A stretch of 35,603 bases of DNA from Puniceispirillum sp965657105 (GCF_965657105.1 NZ_CBFHNB010000017.1:1-35603); one strand, 5' to 3'. Positions 22,386-31,734 are shown, counted from the stretch's first letter. Numbers and translations: made by a program. The notes: generated from the sequence alone by a model not told the origin.

Positions 22386-23630
22386 ATGCACCACCAGACC
22401 AAAGCCACATCATCACAAGAATCCCCACAAGTTTCCCCACAGGAATCTCAATTGGGGCTATATGTGCATTGGCCATTCTGCAAGGCAAAATGCCCCTATT
22501 GCGATTTCAATTCGCATGTCAGTGCCGATATTGATGCCGATGCGTTTCTCGCCGCCTATCGCACCGAAATGGCCTATATGGCGGATCAATATGAACAGCC
22601 AGCCGCGCTATCCAGCATTTTTTTTGGTGGCGGCACGCCTTCACTGATGCCTGCCTTTGTCGTCGAGGGCATCATTGATACAGCTGCTGATATTTTCGGC
22701 TTCATGCCTGCTATCGAAATCACCACCGAAGCCAATCCAACCTCGGTAGAGGCCAGCAAAATGCTCGATTTTCATCATGCTGGTGTCAATCGCATTTCGA
22801 TGGGCGTGCAGTCTCTGCGTGATGACATTTTGGCCTTTTTGGGGCGAGAACATAGTGCTGATGAAGCCCGAAAGGCACTGACCACCGTGCGCACGGCTTT
22901 TGATAATATGTCGATTGATCTGATGTATGCGACCCCCGACCAGACGCCCACAGACTGGCATGATGAATTATCGACCGCTTTGGCGTTGGGGCTGGATCAT
23001 CTATCGCTTTATCAGCTGACCATTGAAAGCGGAACGCATTTCTATACGCGCCAACGGCGCGGCGAAATCATGGCACTGGATGATGATCATGCCGCCGCCT
23101 TATTTGATATCACCCGTATGTTGACACGCGATGCTGGATTGCCTGCCTATGAAATTTCCAATCATGCCAAAACTGGGCATGACTGCCGGCATAATCTGAT
23201 TTACTGGCAAAGTGGCAACTGGCTTGGAATCGGGCCAGGAGCACATAGCCGCTTTACAAAGCAAGACCACCGCATTGGCATCAGCACCCGGCGTAGTCCG
23301 GCAGGCTGGCTGGACGCGATTGCCAAAGACGGGCATGCCACCGACAATCTTGTCACTGACGGTAAAAATGACTGGGCGGCAGAAATGCTGATGATGGGAT
23401 TACGTCTGGCATCCGGCTTGTCATTGGCACGGGTAAGCGCGGCATGCGGCGATTATCATAACTGGCTTGATATAGACGGGTTGCGCAAATGTCATGATGC
23501 GGGGTGGCTTCTGGTTACACCTGATACCACAGCCATCAAAGCCGATACTGACATTGCAAATCTGCATATCCGCACCAGTGACGCAGGGGCGATCCGGCTA
23601 AACCATATTCTTACCGAACTGATTTTGTGA
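22386..23630 (+). CDS. hemW: radical SAM heme chaperone HemW
   Basis: 414 residues. Radical SAM cluster cysteines are Cys32, 36 and 39 in HWPFCKAKCPYCDFNSH. FFGGGTPSLM, the ITTEANPTSVE stretch and RISMGVQSL follow in the usual HemN/HemW order. Gene position after rph-rdgB and the short length favour HemW (heme transfer) over coproporphyrinogen oxidase HemN. The extra N-terminal 24 residues are Ser/Gln/Pro-rich and come partly from a 12-bp tandem repeat; a later start is hard to find, so they are probably translated. GGGG precedes the ATG. Confidence 0.93.
   Translation: MHHQTKATSSQESPQVSPQESQLGLYVHWPFCKAKCPYCDFNSHVSADIDADAFLAAYRTEMAYMADQYEQPAALSSIFFGGGTPSLMPAFVVEGIIDTAADIFGFMPAIEITTEANPTSVEASKMLDFHHAGVNRISMGVQSLRDDILAFLGREHSADEARKALTTVRTAFDNMSIDLMYATPDQTPTDWHDELSTALALGLDHLSLYQLTIESGTHFYTRQRRGEIMALDDDHAAALFDITRMLTRDAGLPAYEISNHAKTGHDCRHNLIYWQSGNWLGIGPGAHSRFTKQDHRIGISTRRSPAGWLDAIAKDGHATDNLVTDGKNDWAAEMLMMGLRLASGLSLARVSAACGDYHNWLDIDGLRKCHDAGWLLVTPDTTAIKADTDIANLHIRTSDAGAIRLNHILTELIL
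22414..22449 (+). repeat. 12-bp x3 in-frame repeat in the hemW 5' end
   Basis: CACAAGAATCCC, CACAAGTTTCCC and CACAGGAATCTC at 22414, 22426 and 22438, encoding a Q(E/V)S(P/Q) repeat ahead of the radical SAM core. Confidence 0.75.
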
Positions 23631-23648
23631 CCAATATATCTTGTCCTT

Positions 23649-23693
23649 TTAGATTTTTCCGGGTTAGATTTTTCTGGATTAAATTTTTCCGGG
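23649..23693. repeat. 15-bp tandem repeat (3 units) carrying the stop of the LpoA-like gene
   Basis: On the plus strand TTAGATTTTTCCGGG, TTAGATTTTTCTGGA and TTAAATTTTTCCGGG at 23649, 23664 and 23679. On the minus strand each unit ends in an in-frame TAA, so the stop codon of the LpoA-like gene (23681-23679) is repeated twice more downstream in the same frame. Confidence 0.88.
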
Positions 23694-25469
23694 CGCGCGC
23701 TGGATAATATCGGATTTACCATCCCAGATCCGGCGAATTTCATAGGCTCGGACATTACTGCCATTTTCCTGTAACCGGAAGGCACCACTATAGCCGTTAA
23801 ACCCTGAATCATCGGTGATTTTTGCGGTCCATTCCGCACGGTCAATCTCGGTTAGCGATGAAACAAGTGCCATCGCGTCAAATCCCAGCCGTGCCAGTTG
23901 CCCAGTTCCGTCATGCGGCCAGATTTGCCCCCAATTATCCTCAAACACCGGATCGGCCACGCTTGGGCGTTTGGCAAATATACTGCCTTGTAGGGATGGT
24001 TCGCTCAAAAGCTGGTTCTGGTTCCATAAAGCTGTTCCTAGATACAGGCTATTATCGGGGCCGACATCATAATAAGCCAGCACCGGCGCGGTGCGCAGCG
24101 CAAAGGACGGACCGCCAGCAAAAACCACCGCGTCATAAGGTGCCTTGGTAACCAATATGTCCTCATCATCCTTTGGCTCCTGATAACGCGCGAAAGTGCG
24201 AATTTTACGTTTCAGCATCGCTTCGTCAGCCAGGTCATCTCTAGATAGAATGGCTATTTCCTCGGTTTTGAAACCGAATTCCTGAAGCCGTGATTTCGCA
24301 TGAGCGGCCAGCCGCTTGCCGAAAGCTGTCGATTCGGCAAGGATCGCAAACGTCTCTCGCCCATCAGCAACCGCAAAGCCCAAAAGCGAATCAAGTTGTT
24401 GTTCAGGCAAATAGCCCATGACCCATCTTTGCGGGCCCGCGACATCTACATTATTCGAAAACACGATCATCGGAACGGCATTAAAATCGGCAATCCGTTT
24501 CACCTGCTCGACCGATTCTGTAAATAGCGGGCCAATGATAATATCAGCACCATTCTGTATCGCCTGTGCGGCGGCCAAAGCAATCGCCTTACTATCAATC
24601 ACTTTGCTATCGTTCTTGCCATCACCAGCCGTATCATAGATCAGCATTTCGACCTTCGGATTGGCAATTGTGAATAATGCCAGTTCGGCACCTTTACGCA
24701 ATTCCTCGCCAAATTGCTTATGCGTACCGCTTAACGGTGCCATCAAGGCAACACGCAGACGGTCTGGGTCTTTTGCTGGTAATACAAACTCATCATCATC
24801 TGGCGGCACCGGAATTTTATTTGCCAGCAAGGCAAAAGCAGCATTCAAAGCTTCATCGGCAAGCGACGGATCGGGGCCTTCAGTTACCGGCGCGGGGGCT
24901 TCGGGTATCTGTTTAGGCGCTGAAGACTGGATTTGCCAGATAATCTGATTAATCGTCGATTCGCGTTGCATTTCGGCTTCGATCGCGGCCTTGGCCATGG
25001 CGGTCGCTTCATCTTCTTCTAAAATGCTATCCGCCAGATCATTAACGATCACATCAAGCGGGTTTAGCGTATCTGGTTTGGCGTCCTCTGGCTGGTTATT
25101 ATCCGACCGATTATCATCTGACACGCTATCACCTTGAAGCCGCATATCCGATACAGGCGCATCTTCGGGGCGGGGATCAGGCACCATCAATTTTTGCAGC
25201 AAGTCTATCTTGGTGGGATCAGCCTTTGAGGCAGGGGTGATACGGATCGCGTCATTTTCAGTGATCCGCGATTTTTGGGCGGCAGCGGTTGCCAGTGCGG
25301 CTTCACTTTCGGCACTCAGCACAATATCTGATCCGGCGTCGGGCTTGGGTTCGGGCGTTGGCGTCACAACCGGCACCGACGCAACCGGTCTGGGTGTGGT
25401 CGGCGACCCGCAACTTGCCATTGTCATAGCAATCACTACACAAAATAATAAACGCCAAGGCTTAGCCAT
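23679..25469 (-). CDS. LpoA/LppC-like lipoprotein (penicillin-binding protein activator family)
   Basis: 596 residues from the ATG at 25469, preferred over an upstream TTG because GGGAGG is four bases away. It has a lipoprotein signal with lipobox MASC (Cys20). A long Asp/Pro/Ala-rich acidic linker follows (about 30-240). Then comes a type I periplasmic-binding-protein fold starting RLRVALMAPLSGTHKQFGEELRKGAELAL, with ADIIIGPLFTESVEQV and AFAVADGRETFAILAESTAFGKRLAAHA. This is the LppC/YraM family; in E. coli LpoA is an outer-membrane activator of PBP1a. The N-terminal TPR domain of enterobacterial LpoA is absent, as usual in alphaproteobacteria. It is divergent from rsmI, a conserved pairing. 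Confidence 0.88.
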   Translation of the reverse strand: MAKPWRLLFCVVIAMTMASCGSPTTPRPVASVPVVTPTPEPKPDAGSDIVLSAESEAALATAAAQKSRITENDAIRITPASKADPTKIDLLQKLMVPDPRPEDAPVSDMRLQGDSVSDDNRSDNNQPEDAKPDTLNPLDVIVNDLADSILEEDEATAMAKAAIEAEMQRESTINQIIWQIQSSAPKQIPEAPAPVTEGPDPSLADEALNAAFALLANKIPVPPDDDEFVLPAKDPDRLRVALMAPLSGTHKQFGEELRKGAELALFTIANPKVEMLIYDTAGDGKNDSKVIDSKAIALAAAQAIQNGADIIIGPLFTESVEQVKRIADFNAVPMIVFSNNVDVAGPQRWVMGYLPEQQLDSLLGFAVADGRETFAILAESTAFGKRLAAHAKSRLQEFGFKTEEIAILSRDDLADEAMLKRKIRTFARYQEPKDDEDILVTKAPYDAVVFAGGPSFALRTAPVLAYYDVGPDNSLYLGTALWNQNQLLSEPSLQGSIFAKRPSVADPVFEDNWGQIWPHDGTGQLARLGFDAMALVSSLTEIDRAEWTAKITDDSGFNGYSGAFRLQENGSNVRAYEIRRIWDGKSDIIQRAPGKI

Positions 25470-25489
25470 AATGCCTCCCAATATGTCAT

Positions 25490-25559
25490 CCTTATCATGG
25501 CTGGTTCATCTGCGCATGTCATTATTCGCTTGGTAGCTATTTAGTTCAACCTTATCATG
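25490..25559. repeat. 10-bp direct repeat in the lpoA-like/rsmI divergent gap
   Basis: CCTTATCATG occurs at 25490-25499 and at 25550-25559, exactly 60 bases apart. This is a possible pair of regulator sites for the divergent promoters, or chance. Confidence 0.35.
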
Positions 25560-25611
25560 CCTCCAACCTAAAGACAGCAGACAAGATACAGCATATCAAA
25601 CAGGATAAATC

Positions 25612-26457
25612 ATGCGCGATGATTATGGATTGCTATCGGTGGTGGCCACCCCGATTGGAAATCTGGGTGATTTTTCACCCCGTGCTGCTACTTGTCTTGA
25701 AGCAGTGGATATAATCGCCTGTGAAGATACGCGGATGACGCGCAAATTGCTGACCTTGACAGGCATATCCAGCGCGGCACGTTTATATGCCTATCATGAC
25801 CATAATGGCCATACGATGCGCCCAAAGCTGATCAAACAGCTTCTGGCGGGCAAAAATATCGCATTGGTCAGCGATGCTGGCACCCCACTGATTTCCGATC
25901 CCGGCTTCAAGCTGGTAGCCGCGTGCCATGATCACAATATCACCGTGACGTCAATTCCGGGGCCCAGTGCGCCAATCACCGCGTTGGCGGCGGCGGGCTT
26001 ACCAACTGATAAATTCATGTTTGCTGGTTTTATCCCGGCAACGTCCAAGGCCGCGCGTGATGCACTGACCGAGGTTGCATCGCTCACTTTCACCACGATC
26101 TGGTTTGCAACGCCGAAACGGCTTTCTACAACATTGCAGATGATGCGCGATATTTTTGGCGATCGACTTGCCGTTGTCGCACGCGAACTCACCAAAATGC
26201 ACGAGCATATCCATCGCGGCACCTTGACCGAATTATGCAATCATTATGACACCACCGACACGCCAAAAGGCGAGCTGGTGATCCTTGTAGAAGGCCGCAA
26301 GAAAGATGAATCATTGTTCGATGATGTGACTATTGAACAGATGCTCCGCGCCGAGCTTGAAGGAGCCAGTGTACGCGACGCGGTACAGACCATCACCGAC
26401 ATAACCGGACAACCGCGAAAGAAAATATATAAGCTGGCGATTGATATTCAGGAATAA
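25612..26457 (+). CDS. rsmI: 16S rRNA (cytidine(1402)-2'-O)-methyltransferase
   Basis: 281 residues. SAM-dependent methylation of C1402 in the decoding centre. Tetrapyrrole-methylase-fold motifs are VATPIGNLGD (11-20), ACEDTR (36-41), LVSDAGTPLISDPGF and SIPGPSAPITALAAAGLPTDKF, all typical of RsmI/YraL. The C-terminal small domain is present. It starts the rsmI-yraN-BON-gshB series. Confidence 0.97.
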   Translation: MRDDYGLLSVVATPIGNLGDFSPRAATCLEAVDIIACEDTRMTRKLLTLTGISSAARLYAYHDHNGHTMRPKLIKQLLAGKNIALVSDAGTPLISDPGFKLVAACHDHNITVTSIPGPSAPITALAAAGLPTDKFMFAGFIPATSKAARDALTEVASLTFTTIWFATPKRLSTTLQMMRDIFGDRLAVVARELTKMHEHIHRGTLTELCNHYDTTDTPKGELVILVEGRKKDESLFDDVTIEQMLRAELEGASVRDAVQTITDITGQPRKKIYKLAIDIQE

Positions 26458-26465
26458 CTGCTATA

Positions 26466-26912
26466 ATGGCCACCGCAGATCAAACCGGATCCAACATGCC
26501 GATTGTAAACAAACCGCCGCATAAAACATCGCCGCATAAAACATCAAAGACCGCCCAATTCAAAGCGGCTGAAAAAGCTGGGCATCTGGCCGAAGCGCGC
26601 GCTGTCCTATGGTATCGGTTGCGCGGCTTTCGCATTCTGGCGCGGCGCTGGCACAGCCATGTTGGCGAAATAGATATCATCGCACAACGCGGCTCATTGC
26701 TGGTCTTTTGCGAAGTCAAATACCGCCAGCAGGACATTCATAATGCCAGCCCTTCAGCACGCCAGCAAAAACGCATCACACGCGCCGCGTCCCTATTCAT
26801 AGCCGCATCACCCCAACACCATAATCATCAATGCCGCTTTGATGTGATTTTGATCGAACGGAAACCACATGCCTTGTGGTCACGCTTGATACCCATTATT
26901 AATGCCTGGTAA
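26466..26912 (+). CDS. yraN: UPF0102 / YraN family protein
   Basis: 148 residues. The conserved core starts about residue 36: AGHLAEARAVLWYRLRGFRILARR, then VGEIDIIAQRGSLLVFCEVKYRQ, the restriction-endonuclease-like E-D-EVK residues. Members are suspected nucleases; no established role. The first 35 residues are Lys/Pro/Thr-rich, including a PHKTS repeat, and are not conserved. The start is uncertain: the ATG at 26466 has AGGA 13 bases upstream, and ATG at 26496 is an alternative. It follows rsmI by eight bases. Confidence 0.9.
   Translation: MATADQTGSNMPIVNKPPHKTSPHKTSKTAQFKAAEKAGHLAEARAVLWYRLRGFRILARRWHSHVGEIDIIAQRGSLLVFCEVKYRQQDIHNASPSARQQKRITRAASLFIAASPQHHNHQCRFDVILIERKPHALWSRLIPIINAW
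26516..26545 (+). repeat. 15-bp x2 perfect in-frame repeat in yraN
   Basis: GCCGCATAAAACATC occurs twice in a row (26516-26530 and 26531-26545) in the variable N-terminal tail, encoding PHKTS twice. Confidence 0.85.
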
Positions 26913-26999
26913 ACCCCTATAGGTCTTGACCATAATGCAACAACTTGTCACATTTAAGCGGCTTACCAAAGCCGGAATAAACCCAATAGGAGATCGTCC

Positions 27000-27617
27000 A
27001 TGCAGGCGTCACGCCCTTTTCATATGTCAACAATGACACGTCTTACAGCTTGTATGCTGTTATTGGCATCGCTTGCGCTACAGGGCTGTGTAGCGGCTGC
27101 GGTTGGTGTTGGCACGGCTGCGGTGGCGGCGTCATCGACGGAAAAAGGGCTTTCGACATCGGTATCTGACAGCGTCATCTTCACCAAGCTGCATGACAAA
27201 TTCATCCAGAACGACGCCAGCCTTGGCACCGTTGTTGATGTGACTGTTAATGATGGTGCGGTATTGATGACAGGCAAGGTGAAAACCCCTGAAGAAAAAG
27301 TGCTGGCCACCAAGCTGGCATGGGAAATCAAAGGTGTCCGCGAAGTGGTCAATGAAATTCAGATCACCGATACCTCTAAACTCAAGGATGTAGCCAAGGA
27401 TCTGGCGGCCAGTGCGCAATTGCGCGGCAAGCTGATTACTGATGGCACTATTTCATCACTTAATTTCAGCATTGATGTGGTGAATGGCATTGTATATCTG
27501 TCAGGCGTTGCCGCTTCAACAGACGAGATGAATGCGGTTATTGCCCATGCGCAGGATTTGCGCTTTGCCCAGCAGGTGGTCAATTACATCAGCCTTGCCA
27601 GCGATACACGCGATTAG
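27000..27617 (+). CDS. BON-domain outer-membrane lipoprotein (YraP/DolP-like)
   Basis: 205 residues with a lipoprotein signal peptide and lipobox LQGC (Cys30), then a Gly/Ala/Val-rich hydrophobic stretch. Two BON domains follow: about 57-125 (TKLHDKFIQNDASLGTVVDV, VLMTGKVKTPEEK, IKGVREVVNEIQ) and about 130-200 (LRGKLITDGTISSLNFSIDV, VYLSGVAAS). The layout and location after yraN match YraP/DolP, which supports outer-membrane integrity. AGGAG seven bases before the ATG fixes the start. Confidence 0.92.
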   Translation: MQASRPFHMSTMTRLTACMLLLASLALQGCVAAAVGVGTAAVAASSTEKGLSTSVSDSVIFTKLHDKFIQNDASLGTVVDVTVNDGAVLMTGKVKTPEEKVLATKLAWEIKGVREVVNEIQITDTSKLKDVAKDLAASAQLRGKLITDGTISSLNFSIDVVNGIVYLSGVAASTDEMNAVIAHAQDLRFAQQVVNYISLASDTRD

Positions 27618-27625
27618 TCCGGCTC

Positions 27626-28618
27626 ATGACATCGCCCATAAATGCGCCCAAAACCCTCTCCATTGCCATCCAGATGGATCCGGTAGCCACGATTGCGATC
27701 GCTGGCGACACCAGTTTTGCCTTTGGCCTGGAAGCCCAAAAACGCGGCCATAGCCTGTGGTATTACACCCCCGATAAGCTCAGCTTGAATGACTCTCGCA
27801 TCGAAGCGCGCGGCCAGTCGCTGCAGCTATTTGATCAGGATGGCGATCATTTCGCTGTTGGTGCCCACGAGATACGTCCGCTTACCGATTTTGACGTGGT
27901 GCTGATGCGCCAGGATCCGCCTTTCGATATGGCTTATATCACCGCCACACATTTGCTGGAAATGCTGCCGCCAACAACTATGGTGGTCAATAATCCAGCC
28001 GAGGTGCGCAACGCGCCAGAAAAGCTACTGGTCACCTTATTTCCTGAATTGATGCCGCCAACCTTGATAAGCCGTGATCCGGCAACGATTGCCGCCTTTC
28101 GGGCAACGCATCGCGATATTATCGTCAAACCACTATTTGGCAATGGCGGAGCAGGCGTATTCCGCCTGCGCGAAGATGACCAGAATCTCAGCGCCTTATT
28201 GGAAATGTTTTTTGCAACCAGCCGTGAACCGGTGATGGTACAGGCCTATATTCCAGCCGTGACCAAAGGCGATAAACGCGTCATTCTTGTCGATGGTGAG
28301 CCTGTTGGCGCGGTGAATCGGATTCCGCAAACAGGCGAGGCGCGTTCCAATTTCCATGTTGGTGGCAGTGCCGCCGCGACTGAACTTACCGCGCGTGATC
28401 TCGACATATGTCGCGCCATTGGTCCGGAATTGCGCCGGCGCCAGCTACTATTTGTCGGCATTGATATCATCGGCGATTATATCACTGAAATTAATGTCAC
28501 TTCGCCGACAGGCATTCGCGAGATTCTACGTCTATCCGATATAGATATCGCGGCGCTGACCTGGGATGCGATCGAACGCATCCATCCGAGTTACGCAAAT
28601 AACGGCATTGCCCGATAG
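27626..28618 (+). CDS. gshB: glutathione synthetase
   Basis: 330 residues, ATP-grasp ligase joining gamma-glutamylcysteine and glycine. LSIAIQMDPVATIAIAGDTSF is the N-terminal signature, VVLMRQDPPFDMAYITATHLLE the substrate domain, VKPLFGNGGAGVFRL the ATP-grasp loop, and ITEINVTSPTGIREI the C-terminal Mg/substrate block. It lies eight bases after the BON gene, so it is likely in the same transcript; the ribosome site is weak. Its last 28 bases overlap the 3' end of the convergent comM-like gene. Confidence 0.97.
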   Translation: MTSPINAPKTLSIAIQMDPVATIAIAGDTSFAFGLEAQKRGHSLWYYTPDKLSLNDSRIEARGQSLQLFDQDGDHFAVGAHEIRPLTDFDVVLMRQDPPFDMAYITATHLLEMLPPTTMVVNNPAEVRNAPEKLLVTLFPELMPPTLISRDPATIAAFRATHRDIIVKPLFGNGGAGVFRLREDDQNLSALLEMFFATSREPVMVQAYIPAVTKGDKRVILVDGEPVGAVNRIPQTGEARSNFHVGGSAAATELTARDLDICRAIGPELRRRQLLFVGIDIIGDYITEINVTSPTGIREILRLSDIDIAALTWDAIERIHPSYANNGIAR

Positions 28619-30108
28619 GCCAGCGCTTCTGCAAGATGTTCGCGCGTGACCTCTGGCCTATCGTTCAGATCGGCAATTGTGCGCGCCACCCGCATAATCT
28701 TATGATAGGCGCGCGCGGATAATTGCTGTTGTTCAAGGGCTGATTTCAACAATGTCTTTGCCGCATCTTCCAGCACAATCGCCGCATCCAGATCATCGCC
28801 TGACAGCTTGGCATTGAGCGTGCCATCCGCCTGACAGCTTCGCCCCATCGCCACAGTGCGCGCGGCCATGATCCGGTCAAAAATCACCGCCGACCGTTCC
28901 GCCGCTTCATCAGCCATCAACATCTGCGGCGTCACTTCTGGCACTTCGATAATCAGATCAAAACGATCCATAACGGGGCCTGATACTTTGGCGCTATATT
29001 GCCGTCCACATGCTGGCGCTCGGCTACAGGCACGTGCTGGATCACCCAGATAACCACAACGACAAGGATTCATCGCTGCAATCAGCTGAAATTCTGCCGG
29101 ATAGGTATAGTTATTATTCGCCCGCGCGACGACAACTTTGCCTGTTTCCAAAGGCTGACGCAGCGAATCCAGCACCACGCGGCTGAATTCAGCCAACTCG
29201 TCCAGAAACAGAACCCCATGATGCGCCAGCGATATTTCCCCTGGCTTGGCGCGCATGCCGCCACCGACCAACGCCGCCATCGATGCTGAATGATGCGGCT
29301 CACGAAAGGGACGGTCACGAATCAAACCGCCATCGGATAACTGACCGGCAATGGAATGAATCATTGTCACCTGCAACGCTTGTTCCGGGGTTAAGGGGGG
29401 CAGCAATCCGGGCAATCGTGCTGCCAGCATTGATTTCCCTGCGCCAGGCGGACCAATCAGCAACAGATTATGTCCACCCGTAGCCGCGATTTCGAGTACC
29501 CGCCGTGCTGTTAGCTGGCCGCGCAGATCCGCCATATCGGGATACTGACTTTGGCTGGTCGCTATTTTGGGTGTAGGTGGATGCAGAATTTGACGTCCAC
29601 GTACATGATTGAGCAATGCTAGAATATCCGCCGGTGCCAGAATATCAATATTACCAGCCCAGGCCGCTTCGGCACCCGATGCCGCTGGACAGATCAGATT
29701 CTGCTGGCGGCTACTGGCAAAAATCGCTGCCGATAAGGCGCCCGATACTGGCTGAATCGCACCATTCAATGATAATTCACCCAACACAACGCGGTCAGCC
29801 ACCGCATCCGCAGGGATCACCCCCATTGCAACAAGCAAACCAAGCGCAATCGGCAGATCAAAATGCGCACCCTCTTTCAAAACATCGGCTGGTGCCAGAT
29901 TAATCGCAATCCGTTTTGGCGGCAGAGACAGGCCAATTGACGATAGCGCCGCGCGTACCCGTTCCTTGGATTCAGCGACCGATTTATCCGCCAGTCCAAC
30001 AATCGCCATCGCTGGCAAGCCATTGGCAATATGCACCTGCACATCAACAGCAATCGTATCGATGCCGCGAAAGGCAACTGTCTGGATATGTGCATGCATA
30101 AATGGCAT
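28591..30108 (-). CDS. comM: ComM/YifB-family Mg-chelatase-like AAA ATPase
   Basis: 505 residues, full length. An N-terminal ChlI-type domain (GLPAMAIVGLADKSVAESKERVRAAL) is followed by an AAA core with Walker A GPPGAGKS (219-226), GVLFLDELAEF (Walker B) and NPCRCGYLGD. A C-terminal Mg-chelatase domain ends it, with ARAYHKIMRVARTIADL. ComM is a branch-migration helicase helping integrate DNA during natural transformation in characterised bacteria. Other competence genes are not in the window. The ribosome site before 30108 is weak. Confidence 0.94.
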   Translation of the reverse strand: MPFMHAHIQTVAFRGIDTIAVDVQVHIANGLPAMAIVGLADKSVAESKERVRAALSSIGLSLPPKRIAINLAPADVLKEGAHFDLPIALGLLVAMGVIPADAVADRVVLGELSLNGAIQPVSGALSAAIFASSRQQNLICPAASGAEAAWAGNIDILAPADILALLNHVRGRQILHPPTPKIATSQSQYPDMADLRGQLTARRVLEIAATGGHNLLLIGPPGAGKSMLAARLPGLLPPLTPEQALQVTMIHSIAGQLSDGGLIRDRPFREPHHSASMAALVGGGMRAKPGEISLAHHGVLFLDELAEFSRVVLDSLRQPLETGKVVVARANNNYTYPAEFQLIAAMNPCRCGYLGDPARACSRAPACGRQYSAKVSGPVMDRFDLIIEVPEVTPQMLMADEAAERSAVIFDRIMAARTVAMGRSCQADGTLNAKLSGDDLDAAIVLEDAAKTLLKSALEQQQLSARAYHKIMRVARTIADLNDRPEVTREHLAEALAYRAMPLFA

Positions 30109-30215
30109 CCGTGATCATGAATGACCATTTTGGATGAGCCAAAAGATTGCCGCAAGTTGATTAGATTTTTATGATATGCGCTGGAAAATATAGAACTGAA
30201 AAACCCAGCGTCTGA

Positions 30216-30584
30216 TTACCCCTGTTTGCTCAACATCGGGCCAGTCGGCGCACCGCCAATCACATGCATATGCAGATGCGGCACCTCTTGATGCCCATTA
30301 ACACCGATATTCGAAATAATCCGATAGCCTGTTTCACTGATGCCGGTTTTTTCGGCAACGCGCTGGATTGCCTTAGCAAAGCCTGCAATTTCTGCGGCCG
30401 AGGCATTGCTGGCAAAATCGGTATAATCCACATAGCGCCCTTTGGGGATCACCAGCACATGCACGGGTGCTTGTGGGGCAATATCATGAAATGACAAGGT
30501 GAAATCATCCTCGTCGCATTTATGACATGGAATGTCGCCGCGCAGGATTTTCGCAAAAATATTATTATCGTCATATGAAGCCAT
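30216..30584 (-). CDS. HIT-family (histidine triad) protein
   Basis: 122 residues, close to Hint/HinT size. The histidine triad HLHMH is at 103-107 in VPHLHMHVIGG, with upstream FAKILRGDIPCHKCDED and FHDIAPQAPVHVLVIPKGRY typical of the branch. Such proteins hydrolyse adenosine phosphoramidates and AMP-lysine. GGGGGTG precedes the ATG. It follows a GNAT gene on the same strand after 22 bases. Confidence 0.95.
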   Translation of the reverse strand: MASYDDNNIFAKILRGDIPCHKCDEDDFTLSFHDIAPQAPVHVLVIPKGRYVDYTDFASNASAAEIAGFAKAIQRVAEKTGISETGYRIISNIGVNGHQEVPHLHMHVIGGAPTGPMLSKQG

Positions 30585-30606
30585 TACATCACCCCCGTTA
30601 CATTAT

Positions 30607-31149
30607 CTATAGGGCTTTGTGATAATAATAGCCCATCACATATTTACCATCGACCTTGGCATAATATTCATTGCTGGCATAGCGTTTGAAACCGCGAGCT
30701 TCAAAGGACTGGATCGCCCGGTTCTGGGTCGCACGCACATCAAGGTTAATCATCGAAAACCCTTCGGATTTAGCCAGCGCTTCGGCCTCGCCAATCATCT
30801 TTTGCGCCAATCCATGACCACGCGCCCAAGGGGCGACAAAGAATGTTGTCAGATTACAGCTAAATGACTGCGCTTCGTTATTGCGCGGCGGGCGTACAAT
30901 CTGGCAACAGCCGCCAATCATCTTATCAAGGCGTGCCGCAATCAGATGCCGTTCGGGAATCATTAGAACACCACGCCAGTAATCTTCCATCACCGAACGT
31001 GGCGGCGGCGTCAACCAGCCAAAACCGCCACCCGATTTAATAGCTTCTTCGGCCGCATCACATAATTCATTAATGTCGCTTGCTGTCAGGTTCGCTACTG
31101 TTTCGACTGACAATTTTGCCACATGATCTTTCAGAATTTCGGGCGTCAT
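30607..31149 (-). CDS. GNAT-family N-acetyltransferase
   Basis: 180 residues from the ATG at 31149; GAGG nine bases upstream supports this over a GTG start at 31182. The GNAT fold is seen in TTFFVAPWARGHGLAQKMIGEAEALAKSEGF (acetyl-CoA loop of R/Q-x-x-G-x-A type: ARGHGLA) and the LDVRATQNRAIQSFEARGFKRYA beta-bulge region. Substrate unknown. The likely promoter is in the AT-rich 225 bases upstream, separating it from the XRE gene. Confidence 0.88.
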   Translation of the reverse strand: MTPEILKDHVAKLSVETVANLTASDINELCDAAEEAIKSGGGFGWLTPPPRSVMEDYWRGVLMIPERHLIAARLDKMIGGCCQIVRPPRNNEAQSFSCNLTTFFVAPWARGHGLAQKMIGEAEALAKSEGFSMINLDVRATQNRAIQSFEARGFKRYASNEYYAKVDGKYVMGYYYHKAL

Positions 31150-31374
31150 TCGGAACATCCTCGATGTTGGGCATAGCAACACATATGACTATGTAACGGG
31201 CGGCATGATGCAAAATAAATATGGCTGAATTACAAAATTATTAAACTGGTGAATCATATGCACACCTGTTGCAATCAATTATCTACCTATTTACTTATTT
31301 CGCGAACCTTTTAACACAACAACACAAAATTGGAACCGCCTGTTTGACTTTTATCGCATTATTTATATCGGGAT

Positions 31375-31734
31375 TTATGTCAGGCGCTTTTCCAACGCGG
31401 TCAAAAGCTGCTGGCAATCCTGATCATCCAGCCGTTCGATATTCTGGGCCAGCATATTAGCCAACATCACCGCATCAGGCGTATGTTTGCGCACATCTAT
31501 CGTTGGTTTCGGATGCGATAATGTCGCCAATCGCTTCAAGTCTTCGGCATCATCCCAGATCAGGCCAAGCCATACACATATCTGATCGACAAGCACCGTT
31601 GAAGGCTTGCCTCGTGCGCCATTTTCCAAAGCCGAGATATAGGCTTTCGACACGCCTAGAAAATCGGCTTGTTGTTGCTGGGTGACATTCTTATCTGCCC
31701 GCAATTGACGCATTTTACGTCCAAAGGGTGTCAT
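31375..31734 (-). CDS. XRE-family helix-turn-helix regulator
   Basis: 119 residues. The N-terminal HTH_3 domain is FGRKMRQLRADKNVTQQQQADFLGVSKAYISALENGARGKPS (about 4-45), with the recognition helix KAYISALE. The rest is helical with a conserved-looking WLGLIWDDAEDLKRLA. This regulator type is regularly found beside an Smr gene in alphaproteobacteria. ATG overlaps the Smr stop (ATGA at 31734-31731), so the two are translationally coupled. Confidence 0.92.
   Translation of the reverse strand: MTPFGRKMRQLRADKNVTQQQQADFLGVSKAYISALENGARGKPSTVLVDQICVWLGLIWDDAEDLKRLATLSHPKPTIDVRKHTPDAVMLANMLAQNIERLDDQDCQQLLTALEKRLT

Noticed and set aside
22386..23630. Annotation as coproporphyrinogen III oxidase HemN.
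   Set aside because: Length, the rph-rdgB neighbourhood and N-terminal layout fit HemW better.
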